Counted from the first letter of the stretch, positions 7,360 through 16,245 are shown. The stretch: 43,148 bases of DNA from Chitinophagaceae bacterium (GCA_020847395.1 JADLCD010000108.1:1-43148), one strand, 5' to 3'. Numbers and translations are program-made. The notes: a model not told the origin generated them from the letters alone.

Positions 7360-8541
7360 ATGTTAAAAGAGAAAATAAAAGCGCTCGCATCAAAGTATGC
7401 GCCTGAATTGAAAAATATAAGGCATCACATTCATGCAAACCCTGAATTGAGTTATAAGGAATTTGAAACTTCAAACCTTATACAGGAGCAGCTATCTACC
7501 TTAAATATTCCGTTCGAAATAAAAGCAACAACAGGTGTGGTTGGATTATTAAAAGGGAAAAACCCTGATAAAAGAATTATAGCATTACGTGCTGATATGG
7601 ACGCACTGCCCATAACAGAAGAAAACGATGTGCCATATAAATCTAAAAAACCCGGTGTGATGCACGCTTGCGGGCACGATGTGCATACTACCTGTTTGTT
7701 AGGCGCGGCAAAAATTTTAAATGAAACGAGGAATGATTGGGAAGGAACAGTTAAACTTATTTTTCAACCCGGCGAAGAAAAAAATCCTGGTGGTGCAAGT
7801 TTAATGATTAAGGAAGGTGTGCTGGAAAACCCCAGGCCTTCTGCCATACTTGGTTTGCATGTGCATCCACAACTTGAAATAGGTAAGTTCCGTTTTCGTG
7901 GTGGTAAAATTATGGCGAGCGCTGATGAAATATATATCACCATAAAAAGCAAAGGCGGGCATGCTGCTGCTCCTCAACAAACAGCAGACACCATACTTAT
8001 TGCTTCTCAATTGGTGGTGGCGTTGCAACAGATCATCAGCAGAAACCGCAACCCATTTTCTCCATCGGTATTATCTATCACTTCTTTCCAGGGTGGTTAT
8101 ACTACCAATGTAATTCCAAGTGAAGTAAAGCTGATGGGTACTTTCAGGGCAATGGATGAGCAGTGGCGTTTTGAGGCACATGCTTTAATCCGTAAGCTGG
8201 CTACCGGGTTGGTGCATAGTCTTGGGGCGGAGATTGATCTTCATATTGATGTTGGTTATCCTACAGTGTATAATGATGAAAAACTTAATACTGTAGCAGA
8301 AGTAAGTGCAATTGAATATGCAGGTGCTGAAAATATAGAAGAATCGGAATTGAGAATGGGCGCAGAAGACTTCGGCTATTACTCGCAGGTAATTCCAGGA
8401 TGCTTTTACAGGCTTGGCGCAGGCAATGTGAGTAAGGGCATTACATCTGGTGTTCATACCCCAACATTTAATATTGATGAAGATGCCATAGAGCTTGGTG
8501 CCGGCATGATGGCATGGCTGGGAGCAACATTAAAATTTTAA
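7360..8541 (+). CDS. M20D-family amidohydrolase (hippurate/N-acyl amino acid hydrolase-like)
   Basis: A 393-aa metallo-amidohydrolase from the chosen ATG. It would release amino acids from N-acyl or amide conjugates in the cytoplasm. Visible family motifs are the N-terminal RHHIHANPELS, ALRADMDALPI, the metal-binding MHACGHDVHTT (Cys104, His106), QPGEE (Glu139/Glu140), GLHVHP and the late GAEDFGYY. The 18 codons upstream in frame (from 7306) run through a -7 box and encode a Cys-rich, unconserved-looking stretch, so they were excluded. The true substrate cannot be told from sequence. It converges on trmD, with 20 bp between the stop codons. Confidence 0.93.
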   Translation: MLKEKIKALASKYAPELKNIRHHIHANPELSYKEFETSNLIQEQLSTLNIPFEIKATTGVVGLLKGKNPDKRIIALRADMDALPITEENDVPYKSKKPGVMHACGHDVHTTCLLGAAKILNETRNDWEGTVKLIFQPGEEKNPGGASLMIKEGVLENPRPSAILGLHVHPQLEIGKFRFRGGKIMASADEIYITIKSKGGHAAAPQQTADTILIASQLVVALQQIISRNRNPFSPSVLSITSFQGGYTTNVIPSEVKLMGTFRAMDEQWRFEAHALIRKLATGLVHSLGAEIDLHIDVGYPTVYNDEKLNTVAEVSAIEYAGAENIEESELRMGAEDFGYYSQVIPGCFYRLGAGNVSKGITSGVHTPTFNIDEDAIELGAGMMAWLGATLKF

Positions 8542-8561
8542 ACTAAAAATTGTTGATTAAT

Positions 8562-9239
8562 TTAATCTTCCAGGATATCCGGCCTTCTTTCTTCGGTTCT
8601 TTTTATAGCCATGTCGTGCCGCCAGTCGGCAATTTTTTTGGGGTCACCACTTAATAATACATCGGGCACTTTCCAGCCTCTGTATTCCGAAGGACGGGTA
8701 TATACGGGCGGCGATAATAAATTATCCTGAAAAGAATCAAACAAAGCTGAGGTTTCATCATTTAAAACACCCGGAAGCAAGCGACCGATTGCATCAACCA
8801 ACACTGCAGCAGGAAGTTCACCTCCGCTTAATACATAGTCGCCTATAGAAATTTCTTTTGTTATAAAATATTCTCTCACCCTTTCATCAATGCCTTTGTA
8901 ATGCCCGCAGATTAATAAAAGATTTGTTTTAAGTGAAAGCTGGTTGGCGGTTGATTGTGTTAGCCGTTCACCGTCTGGCGTTAAATAAATTATTTCATCG
9001 TACTTCTTATCGGAGGAAAGCTCTTCTATTGCCTTCACCAGTGGTTCACACATCATTACCATTCCTGCGCCGCCGCCATATTGATAGTCGTCTACCTGCC
9101 CATAAACGTTTACTGCCCATTTCCGAAGCTGATGAATTTCTATCTGCAATAATCCTTTTTCTCTTGCACGTTTCATCATCGAATGCGCAAAAGGGCTTTC
9201 CAGTAATTCAGGCAATACGGTCAGAATATCTATATGCAT
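8562..9239 (-). CDS. trmD: tRNA (guanine-N1-)-methyltransferase TrmD
   Basis: A SPOUT-family enzyme that methylates G37 of tRNAs reading CNN codons using SAM, needed for frame maintenance. The 225-aa length is normal. The trefoil-knot SAM-binding loops are ICGHYKGIDERV and SIGDYVLSGGE. The N-terminal DILTVLPELLESPF and the DDYQYGGGAGMVM segment are also typical. The start ATG is at 9237-9239. It stands apart from rpsP/rimM/rplS, which often accompany trmD elsewhere, and has its own -7 box 4 nt upstream. Confidence 0.97.
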   Translation of the reverse strand: MHIDILTVLPELLESPFAHSMMKRAREKGLLQIEIHQLRKWAVNVYGQVDDYQYGGGAGMVMMCEPLVKAIEELSSDKKYDEIIYLTPDGERLTQSTANQLSLKTNLLLICGHYKGIDERVREYFITKEISIGDYVLSGGELPAAVLVDAIGRLLPGVLNDETSALFDSFQDNLLSPPVYTRPSEYRGWKVPDVLLSGDPKKIADWRHDMAIKRTEERRPDILED

Positions 9240-9243
9240 CGGG

Positions 9244-9251
9244 CAAAGATA
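9244..9251 (-). promoter_or_regulatory. -7 promoter box of trmD
   Basis: On the minus strand this reads TATCTTTG, an exact TAnnTTTG match, with 4 nt (CCCG) before the ATG. A CAA (TTG on minus) occurs at 9265-9267, but the spacing is too short for a normal -33 element. Confidence 0.45.
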
Positions 9252-9432
9252 AATAGTGAAACTCCAAACTCATATTGTATATTAAAAAGAAAAATGGCAG
9301 TGCATGAAATTATTTACCTGAATATTTGTTTTAACAGCTTTACATATAGTGTTTGATGCTCTGTAGGGGCGGCTGATTTGATATACCAATGTGCAGGATA
9401 ATAAAATAAAGAGTATAATAAAATTTTAAAAA

Positions 9433-9530
9433 CTTGTAAAAGGCCGACCGTGGGTTTAGATCAAATAACCATTGGGTACTGCGGTTTTTTTGATCGGTCA
9501 ATCAACTACTTAGGTCGGCCTTTGTACAAG
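9433..9530. repeat. 98-nt nested inverted-repeat element (structured RNA or MITE-like)
   Basis: The outer stem is CTTGTA (9433-9438) plus AAAGGCCGACC (9439-9449), pairing with GGTCGGCCTTT (9513-9523) and TACAAG (9525-9530): 17 bp with one bulged G at 9524. Inside, GATCAAA (9459-9465) pairs with TTTGATC (9489-9495), and AACC (9467-9470) with GGTT (9483-9486). No T-tract follows, so it is not a standard terminator. No target-site duplication was recognised. Confidence 0.6.
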
Positions 9531-9664
9531 ATTGTGAAACAATCACAGGGAAATATGGTTTAGGTTATTAAGGAACAAGGGTTGAATTAACCAATTTTAC
9601 AATTACATATAACAGACGGTATAGTTTACAGAAAGGATGTATCGGTTTGAAAAAAATTTTGGAA

Positions 9665-10054
9665 TTAATCATTCATAAAACCATCAATATCCCGGCGTTC
9701 CTTTTTGGTGGGTCGTCCTACTTTGCTTAAACGTTTGCCCGTATGGAAACTCGCAGCCTGGTATTGCAGGCGTTCAACCTCTTCAGCAGGAGTAATATCT
9801 ATATAATATTTTATAGCTTCGCTGTATTGTACGCGGGTATGCAGCAACGCTGTTACTTTAATTCTCCAGCGCTTGTTTTCTGTTTTTATTTCATATTCAT
9901 CTCCTATATGAACATTCCTGGATGCTTTAGCCTGTTCTTCATTGTATTTCACTTTGCCTTTTTCACAGGCATCTGAAGCAATACTCCTTGTTTTAAACAA
10001 CCGTATTGACCATAAATATTTATCCAGCCGCAATTTTTCTTTTACTTCATTCAT
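9665..10054 (-). CDS. S4-domain RNA-binding protein (Hsp15/YrfH-like)
   Basis: A 129-aa protein whose first ~60 residues form an S4 RNA-binding domain (LRLDKYLWSIRLFKTRSIA... with the typical KGKVKYN turn). A basic C-terminal tail (GKRLSKVGRPTKKERRDID) follows. Hsp15 binds stalled 50S subunits carrying nascent-chain tRNA; the same role is likely here but not shown. The open frame starts with TTG at 10069, but the ATG at 10054 (MNEVKEKLRLDKYLW) fits the family better. Confidence 0.9.
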   Translation of the reverse strand: MNEVKEKLRLDKYLWSIRLFKTRSIASDACEKGKVKYNEEQAKASRNVHIGDEYEIKTENKRWRIKVTALLHTRVQYSEAIKYYIDITPAEEVERLQYQAASFHTGKRLSKVGRPTKKERRDIDGFMND

Positions 10055-10559
10055 ATACTGCAATTTCAATATTTTTTATCACTATTGTCCGAGTAAAATC
10101 AATAAGCTATTAAAATTCAGTTAACCGGACAACAATGACTTTAAATCAAATATTTTGAACCTGTGAGAGATTGCTTCTCCCGCCGCAACATTCATCCAAT
10201 TCAAATCTTGATGCTGGCGGGATGGCAAATACGGCGAGAGGTTGAGGAATTGTATACATTGCCATAGTGCTGGTTGTAAAAAATAAACACTCTTGCGTCA
10301 CTGCGAACCCGCCCTCTTGCTGCTTTGAATTAAAAGTATCTCGCGGCGGGTGAAGCAGTCTCGTTCATAATTCAAGGGAGGAGGTTGCCTCTCCCGAGCT
10401 TCGGTTGGGATCGCAAGGAGGTCTGTTGATTTTAACATCAGCAAAAAGGAAATTCCTGAAAGAATATACGCCCGGCACCTCAAAATATTAATTAGGTTCA
10501 AAATGCTATATTTTATCCGGGTTTCTCTGTTATATTTACCCTTTAAACATTAGCTTATT
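10055..10559. other. 505-bp intergenic region with degenerate repeats
   Basis: No credible gene was seen. TTGTCCG (10085-10091) and CGGACAA (10126-10132) form a 7-bp stem with a ~34-nt loop. A larger inverted repeat lies at 10165-10363. After it, GGGAG...CTCCC (about 10376-10400) and CCGAGCTTCGG are small hairpins. Strings such as GTCACTGCGA and GAAGCAGTCTC resemble the dispersed 'TCATTGCGAG...GAAGCAATCTC' repeats common in bacterial genomes. A weak -7-like TATATTTA precedes the S9 peptidase gene. Confidence 0.6.
10165..10363. repeat. ~200-bp element bounded by imperfect 20-bp inverted repeats
   Basis: The left arm (10165-10185, GAGAGATTGCTTCTCCCGCCG) closely matches the complement of the right arm (10344-10363, CGGCGGGTGAAGCAGTCTCG). 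The inside is non-coding. It resembles a decayed REP/MITE-like element; mobility is inference. Confidence 0.45.
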
Positions 10560-12761
10560 ATGATTTGTGCCAAAAACTTATTGAGACAATTGCTCTCATT
10601 CATTTTCGTAATTCTTTCCATTACATGCTTTGCCCAGTATAAATCAAAGGAACTAACATGGACTGCCGACGGAACGGGTTTTTATACAAGTGAAGCAAGT
10701 ACTATCCGCCGTATTAATCCCAAAACAAAACAGCAGGATGTGCTGGCAGGCGCAGCGCAATTAACACCTGCGGGAAATAATACGCCCTTAGCCGTTTCAG
10801 ATTTTTCTTTAAGCGCGGATAATAATATCATTCTCATTTTTACCAATACAGCAAAAGTTTGGCGCTATAATACAAGAGGAGATTACTGGATATTAAACCG
10901 GCAAACAAACCAGCTCAGGCAAATAGGAAAAGATAAACCTGCACAAACGCTAATGTATGCCAAGCTGTCTCCGGATGGTAAAAAAGTGGGCTATGTAAGT
11001 GATCGTAATATTTATGTAGAAGATATTGCAACAGGCAATACCACCGCGCTTACCAAAGATGGTAACAGGCAATTGATAAACGGCACTTTTGATTGGGTAT
11101 ATGAAGAAGAATTTGGTTGCAGGGATGGTTTTAGATGGAGCGGCGACAGCAAACAGATTGCTTACTGGCAGGTAGATGCAAGACAAACCCGCGATTACCT
11201 GATGTTGAATACCACCGATTCTATTTACTCTTTTGTAATACCGGTTGAATATCCCAAAGTAGGTGAACCGCCTTCGCTTGTTAAAATAGGAATAGTAAGT
11301 GCCGAAGGCGGAGAAACAAAGTGGATGGATATTCCCGGCGATGCCCGCCAGCATTATTTACCAAGAATGGAATGGCTAAAGGATAACAGCGCGGTAATTG
11401 TGCAGCAACTGAATCGCAAACAAAATGAAAGTAAAATTTTTATATGCAACCCTTCAAGTGCTGTTGCAACAAACATATACACTGAAAATGATAAGGCATG
11501 GATAGATATAAAATCTCGCTGGAATGATGATGACCCTACAGGTTGGGATTGGATTGAGAATGGTAAATCATTTTTATGGGTGAGCGAGAAAGACGGATGG
11601 CGTCATATTTACCGTGTTACATCAGATGGTAAGAAAGAAACATTACTTACCAAAGGTGATTATGATATTGAAACCATCAGCGCTGTGGATGAAAAGAATA
11701 ATTATATTTATTTTATTGCTTCGCCACAAAGCGCTATTCAACGTTACCTGTACCGCACCAAACTGGATGGCAAAGGAAAACTGGAATTGGTTAGTCCTGA
11801 AAATTTAAAGGGCACGCACAGCTACGAAATATCACCAGGCGCACAACTTGCCATGCATTATTTCACCAATCGTAATACGCCCTATGCATATGAATGGATT
11901 AGCCTGCCAGATCACAAACCATTAAACAGCCAGGAGAGTATTGCTGCTACCATGAAACCTGTAGACAGAAAGGATATAGAGTTTTTCACCATCACTACCG
12001 AAGATAATGTAACGATGGATGGATGGATTGCCAAACCGGAAAATTTTGATCCAACAAAAAAATACCCGGTGCTATTATATGTATATGGCGAACCTGCAAG
12101 TGCCACTGTAAGCGATAATTTTTATGCCGGCAGAAACCGAATGTTCCAGGGAGATATGGGCAGGCAGGGATATTTTTATGTTTCTTTTAATAACCGTGGT
12201 ACACCTGTTTTAAAAGGAGCTGCCTGGAGAAAAAGTATTTACAGGAATATAGGTGTAATAAACATCAGGGACCAGGCGATGGCAATGAAAAAATTATTGC
12301 AGGATCGTCCTTATCTCGACACAGCAAGAGTTGCATCATGGGGTTGGAGTGGTGGCGGTTCATCAACCCTGAATTTGCTGTTTCAATATCCTGATATATT
12401 TAAAACAGGGATTGCTATTGCCGCTGTTGGCAACCAGCTTACTTATGATAATATTTACCAGGAGCGCTACATGGGGCTGCCCCAGGAGAATAAAGAAGAT
12501 TTTATTAAAGGCTCACCCATAACACATGCCAAAAACCTGCGTGGAAATTTATTATATATACATGGTACAGGTGATGATAATGTACATTATCAAAACGCTG
12601 AAATGCTGCTGAACGAATTGATTAAATACAACAGGCAATTCCAGTTTATGGCTTACCCCAATCGTACGCATAGTATAAATGAGGGTGAGGGAACAAGTAA
12701 GCATTTACAAACATTGTATACTAATTATTTGCTGAAGTATTGCCCGCCGGGGGCGAGGTAG
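10560..12761 (+). CDS. Secreted dipeptidyl-peptidase IV-type serine peptidase (S9B)
   Basis: A 733-aa prolyl-type dipeptidyl peptidase, likely periplasmic or surface-exposed. A hydrophobic signal peptide (LLSFIFVILSITCFAQ) ends near residue 26. A DPPIV N-terminal beta-propeller follows, including the DWVYEEEFG segment whose paired Glu residues bind the substrate N-terminus in DPP-IV. The C-terminal alpha/beta-hydrolase domain has the nucleophile in GWSGGG (Ser597), the acid in HGTGDDNVH (Asp672/673) and the His in NRTHSIN (His704), so the triad is complete. It would remove Xaa-Pro dipeptides from imported or extracellular peptides. It has its own terminator and no co-oriented neighbours. Confidence 0.94.
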   Translation: MICAKNLLRQLLSFIFVILSITCFAQYKSKELTWTADGTGFYTSEASTIRRINPKTKQQDVLAGAAQLTPAGNNTPLAVSDFSLSADNNIILIFTNTAKVWRYNTRGDYWILNRQTNQLRQIGKDKPAQTLMYAKLSPDGKKVGYVSDRNIYVEDIATGNTTALTKDGNRQLINGTFDWVYEEEFGCRDGFRWSGDSKQIAYWQVDARQTRDYLMLNTTDSIYSFVIPVEYPKVGEPPSLVKIGIVSAEGGETKWMDIPGDARQHYLPRMEWLKDNSAVIVQQLNRKQNESKIFICNPSSAVATNIYTENDKAWIDIKSRWNDDDPTGWDWIENGKSFLWVSEKDGWRHIYRVTSDGKKETLLTKGDYDIETISAVDEKNNYIYFIASPQSAIQRYLYRTKLDGKGKLELVSPENLKGTHSYEISPGAQLAMHYFTNRNTPYAYEWISLPDHKPLNSQESIAATMKPVDRKDIEFFTITTEDNVTMDGWIAKPENFDPTKKYPVLLYVYGEPASATVSDNFYAGRNRMFQGDMGRQGYFYVSFNNRGTPVLKGAAWRKSIYRNIGVINIRDQAMAMKKLLQDRPYLDTARVASWGWSGGGSSTLNLLFQYPDIFKTGIAIAAVGNQLTYDNIYQERYMGLPQENKEDFIKGSPITHAKNLRGNLLYIHGTGDDNVHYQNAEMLLNELIKYNRQFQFMAYPNRTHSINEGEGTSKHLQTLYTNYLLKYCPPGAR

Positions 12762-12775
12762 AATAATAATCTATT

Positions 12776-12807
12776 AGGAGGTAATTAAGCATTACCTCCT
12801 TTTTTTA
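12776..12807 (+). terminator. Intrinsic terminator of the S9 peptidase gene
   Basis: AGGAGGTAAT (12776-12785), loop TAAGC, ATTACCTCCT (12791-12800), then a T run to 12807. The right arm and T run double as the last codons and stop of the convergent caspase-subtilase gene, so the two 3' ends interlock. Confidence 0.88.
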
Positions 12808-15473
12808 TTTACATACGCCCTGGATGTAGATTTTGATTTTTTAGTTTTCACCGGCGCATCAGTTACAAGCACACTCTTCAAAAAATCAGAAGCATAAGGC
12901 GATGCTTTTATTTTATTAAAGAATTTTTCCCTTGCTGCTTTGTCCTGGAGAAATGCGCCGCCATCTGCATTTTCAAATTCAATTACCTCAGCATAATCCA
13001 TTAAGGTTTCATCCTGGTATACTACCTGCATAATCTCAAGCGAAATCATTTCATTTAAAGTTGCATCCTGTTGTGCGGATGCCGTTGCTTTACCTTTTTC
13101 TTTACTTCTTATCCATGTGCCGATAAATGGTATTATTCCAAAGAATAGTACTCTTGCTTCGCGGGAAATTTCGAGATCATTTAAATCAATATAGTTCAAT
13201 GCATCAAAAGCCCTGATAATACCATTACCATAATATTTTTTATAATAAGGATACTCCTTATTAGCGGTGGCATACATTGCCCTTCGTACTGCTTCTACTT
13301 TTTTCCAGGCATTTTTACCGGTAAACCCGCTTAGCTCATCCCTGTGATATAATAGCCATAATGCGGCGGTAGCAGCTACCTGTGGTGTGGCTGATGATGT
13401 GCCTCCCCCGGCTTTTGAAAATGCATACGGTTTATCGTACGATGCCCAGGGCACATTGGGTGTATATGCGGCAATCGCTTTATTCATTGCGCTTTCCGGT
13501 CCCCAGCTACCCTGCATAAATTCGCCGCCTTCGGAGCGGGCTTTCAGAACATCCCGTGGCGCGTCTACATCATAAGGCATATGATCATAACAGGCACCCG
13601 TAGCCGCAATTACACGGTCGAAGCGCGCCGGGTATAATACAGCTTTGGGAGAAAGTTTCCCCAGTCCCTTTACAAAATTATTTCCTGCTGCCGTTACTAC
13701 AACAACACCTTTTTCATACGCCATATTAACGGCTTTTGCCACCTCACGCGTGGGATAACCCGCCATCGACATTGTTACTACTTCACATCCATTCTCAACG
13801 GCATATTCAATACCTTTTGCCACATCATTTGCATTAAACGCGTTGAATACAGTATCGCAAATGCGTATCGGTATTACCTCTGCAAAAGGTATAGCGCCAA
13901 CATCACCACTATACCCTGCATAAGCATCTGCCGCAGAAATCGTATTGCCGGCCAGTAACGCTAATGTTGCGGTGCCATGACCATCCTGTTCTGCTATTGT
14001 GCCGGTATTCAGTTGGTCAATTCCTTTATTAATACCAAACTCATCTTTCCAGAAGCTAACGCCCATATCCTTCAATAAATTTCTTGGAATACCGGGATGC
14101 CCAGGTAAATAACCGGTGTCAACATGCCCAATGCGGATTGTTTCACCGCTTCTTTTCGCCCTTTTTAATTTTTGCTCCACTTCATCGCTTGCCTTTCTTA
14201 GTTGTGAATGCTCATCATCCAAATGCCAGATAAATTCATTGGGAGATGCCTGCGGTCTTGGCCAGTTAGCAAGATAGTTATTGGTACTGTCTCTGCTTAT
14301 TTTTATTTCCGGCTCTTTTATAAAAACAGATTTGATATCCGGTTCTACAAATACAACGGGCGCTTTTGTTTTTTTTCTGTTGAAGTATGTTTCATAGGCT
14401 TTATCCCAGGGGTGTTCTGCAGATTTTATGGTTACCTGCTCTATTTGCGGCGCTTGTATTTTAGCAGAAGATTTTGTTTTTCCTCGGCTTCCTGCTATTG
14501 ATTTTTTACCGGTATCAATCAGGAGTGTTTCTGCTTTGGGCGCCTTTTTTAGTTTTTTTTTACCTGTTGCAGAAGGCGTAAAACTGATTTTTACTTTGTC
14601 TTTTCCATCAATACTGAAAGGTGGGCAGGAGTTAAATGCAGCCAGTGGTTTACCATATATGAACAAGTTGGGTTTTTGTACTTTAGGTATTACTGAAAGA
14701 ATTTTTTTGTAGAGGCTTTTATAATTTTCCAACTCATCAAAAAGTCCGGCTTTAATTATTTTTTTCAAGGTGGCGCTGAAAATACCATTCTCGCCCAGTT
14801 CCCTGGCAGATTCATTATCCTGGCAGGCTGCAAATAGCATGACTGTAGCATTAATATCTTTCTTAAAAACAGGAGGGCGATCCTTGATAGGCTGTAATAC
14901 TTTTTCCTGCGCAGCATTTATTTTAGGCTGAATCTCCTTAGGCACAAGCCTTGAACGATACCCCAGCCTGGTGTAGGTGTTTTCTATTTCCTGCTCGGCG
15001 CGCATCTGTTCATTAAGCGCTTTATTACTGCCCGGCACAAAACGGGATACTGTTCCGGAATGACAACTATCAGAAAACATAACAATACGTACACCAGCTT
15101 TAAAATCTTTGAACGCTTCAAACAATTCATCATCTATTAACTGGCGATCATATAAGCACCATGTTTCATCCTGCAAATCATCCTCATCGCCGTTTTCGTC
15201 TGTCACTGTACCGCCATGTCCTGAATAGGAAATTAAAAAAAGGTCGCCTTCTTTTAAATCGATGGCAGCTTTTTTCAGTTCAGCCAATACATTATGGCTT
15301 GTGGCTTTTTCAGTAAGTAATGTTGTAATGTTATCAAATTTTGCCTGCGTTGCAATTGCTTTGTAAATGGCAGCATCGTTTTCACATCCAAACAATTGCC
15401 CATCCCAATTATCATATTTTTTGGGGTCAACGCCATTCAGCGCAATATGCAGGGAATATCCTTTTTGTTTCAT
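12792..15473 (-). CDS. Caspase-like (C14) / subtilisin-like (S8) double-protease fusion
   Basis: An 893-aa protein with two complete protease domains. Residues ~5-275 are a caspase/metacaspase-like domain with His86 in ISYSGHGG and Cys137 in FSDSCHSG. Residues ~290-400 form a Lys/Pro-rich linker. Residues ~445-765 are a subtilase with Asp452 (GHVDTGY), His499 (DGHGT), oxyanion Asn598 (TAAGNN) and Ser693 (GGGTSSATP). A C-terminal ~125-residue tail has a short hydrophobic stretch (VLFFGIIPFIGTWI, 775-788) and a basic end. No signal peptide is visible, so it is probably cytoplasmic, unusual for a subtilase. One domain may activate the other. It stands alone, convergent with the S9 peptidase. Role unknown; stress or defence proteolysis is speculation. 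Confidence 0.92.
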   Translation of the reverse strand: MKQKGYSLHIALNGVDPKKYDNWDGQLFGCENDAAIYKAIATQAKFDNITTLLTEKATSHNVLAELKKAAIDLKEGDLFLISYSGHGGTVTDENGDEDDLQDETWCLYDRQLIDDELFEAFKDFKAGVRIVMFSDSCHSGTVSRFVPGSNKALNEQMRAEQEIENTYTRLGYRSRLVPKEIQPKINAAQEKVLQPIKDRPPVFKKDINATVMLFAACQDNESARELGENGIFSATLKKIIKAGLFDELENYKSLYKKILSVIPKVQKPNLFIYGKPLAAFNSCPPFSIDGKDKVKISFTPSATGKKKLKKAPKAETLLIDTGKKSIAGSRGKTKSSAKIQAPQIEQVTIKSAEHPWDKAYETYFNRKKTKAPVVFVEPDIKSVFIKEPEIKISRDSTNNYLANWPRPQASPNEFIWHLDDEHSQLRKASDEVEQKLKRAKRSGETIRIGHVDTGYLPGHPGIPRNLLKDMGVSFWKDEFGINKGIDQLNTGTIAEQDGHGTATLALLAGNTISAADAYAGYSGDVGAIPFAEVIPIRICDTVFNAFNANDVAKGIEYAVENGCEVVTMSMAGYPTREVAKAVNMAYEKGVVVVTAAGNNFVKGLGKLSPKAVLYPARFDRVIAATGACYDHMPYDVDAPRDVLKARSEGGEFMQGSWGPESAMNKAIAAYTPNVPWASYDKPYAFSKAGGGTSSATPQVAATAALWLLYHRDELSGFTGKNAWKKVEAVRRAMYATANKEYPYYKKYYGNGIIRAFDALNYIDLNDLEISREARVLFFGIIPFIGTWIRSKEKGKATASAQQDATLNEMISLEIMQVVYQDETLMDYAEVIEFENADGGAFLQDKAAREKFFNKIKASPYASDFLKSVLVTDAPVKTKKSKSTSRAYVNKKRR

Positions 15474-15698
15474 ACAAAAGAATTAATAAATTTTAAAATG
15501 CAGGTTGCAAGATGTTGGATGAATGCTTAAGGGGCAACTAAAGAAGTTGACTTAGGGCGTAGATATATGTTGCAGGATAATGATGTAGAAGGTAGAAAGA
15601 ATTATGGAGAGATTATAGCAATAGTAAAAATAAATTTTGTTAATGCGCCGCCAGGCTGTAGAAGTCGTCCGGTCGGGGTCGTTGCTCTTTTTATTTAC

Positions 15699-15706
15699 TA
15701 TATTTG
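15699..15706 (+). promoter_or_regulatory. -7 promoter box of the DinB gene
   Basis: TATATTTG is an exact TAnnTTTG match, 23 nt before the ATG at 15730. Because it lies inside the upstream open frame, it argues against the longer start at 15637. A TTG at 15682-15684 is spaced too close for a typical -33. Confidence 0.45.
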
Positions 15707-15729
15707 CTATCCACTTTAAATCAAAATAT

Positions 15730-16245
15730 ATGCGTCCATCTCCATCTGATTATCCACCTTATTTTGAAACATATGTATCATTGGTAGAAACCGGCGACAT
15801 ACAGGTAATGCTGAAAAATTCTCTGAAAACAATGGATTTCTTTTTACAATCCGTTTCTTTTGAAAAAGCAGCGTATGCATATGCTGCCGGTAAATGGACA
15901 GTGAAAGAAGTGTTGCAGCATTGTATAGATTCGGAGAAGGTTTTTGCATATCGTGCCATGTGCATTGCACGCGGAGAACAGCAGCCTTTGCCTGGTTTCG
16001 ATCAGGATGAATATGCCGCAAATGTTGATATAAGTAAAAGATCTCTTGAAAGTTTGAAAGAGGAAATGTTGCTGGCAAGAAAATCTACGGTAATGCTGTT
16101 TGAATATATGAGCGATGAGTACCTGAGCAAAAAAGGCATTGCAGGCAATAACCCCATTACAGTGCTGGCCTTAGGATATATTCTTTTAGGTCATTGGCGG
16201 CATCATGAAAAATTATTCAGGGAGAAATACGGAATAGAGCCATGA
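15730..16245 (+). CDS. DinB-superfamily protein
   Basis: A 171-aa four-helix DinB/YfiT-type protein. Metal-ligand candidates are His in LQHCIDSEKVF and the two His of GHWRHHEKLF near the C-terminus, the usual three-His layout. DinB-like proteins include thiol-dependent transferases (bacillithiol and others), but the substrate cannot be read here. The start ATG at 15730 (MRPSPSDYPPYF) was chosen because the upstream 31 codons cross a promoter box. Its TGA overlaps the next gene's ATG in ATGA (16242-16245), so the two are co-translated. Confidence 0.88.
   Translation: MRPSPSDYPPYFETYVSLVETGDIQVMLKNSLKTMDFFLQSVSFEKAAYAYAAGKWTVKEVLQHCIDSEKVFAYRAMCIARGEQQPLPGFDQDEYAANVDISKRSLESLKEEMLLARKSTVMLFEYMSDEYLSKKGIAGNNPITVLALGYILLGHWRHHEKLFREKYGIEP

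Larger units (their letters stand above)
9240..9664. other. 425-bp intergenic region between trmD and the S4-domain gene
   Basis: Both flanking genes point left. The region holds the trmD promoter box at its left end and the nested hairpin element at 9433-9530. No ORF with coding character was found. Nothing else recognisable was seen. Confidence 0.7.

Noticed and set aside
10298-10501. 67-aa minus-strand ORF in the intergenic region
   Set aside because: It runs through degenerate dispersed repeats and shows no domain or coding pattern.
12792-15473. Assignment of the caspase-subtilase to a known anti-phage system
   Set aside because: No sensor, nucleotide cyclase, CRISPR or other defence gene is adjacent, so a defence role is not supported by context.
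15637-15729. N-terminal extension of the DinB protein (looks like a membrane segment)
   Set aside because: It contains an exact -7 promoter box, and DinB proteins start at MRPSPSDYP-like positions; the hydrophobicity is incidental.
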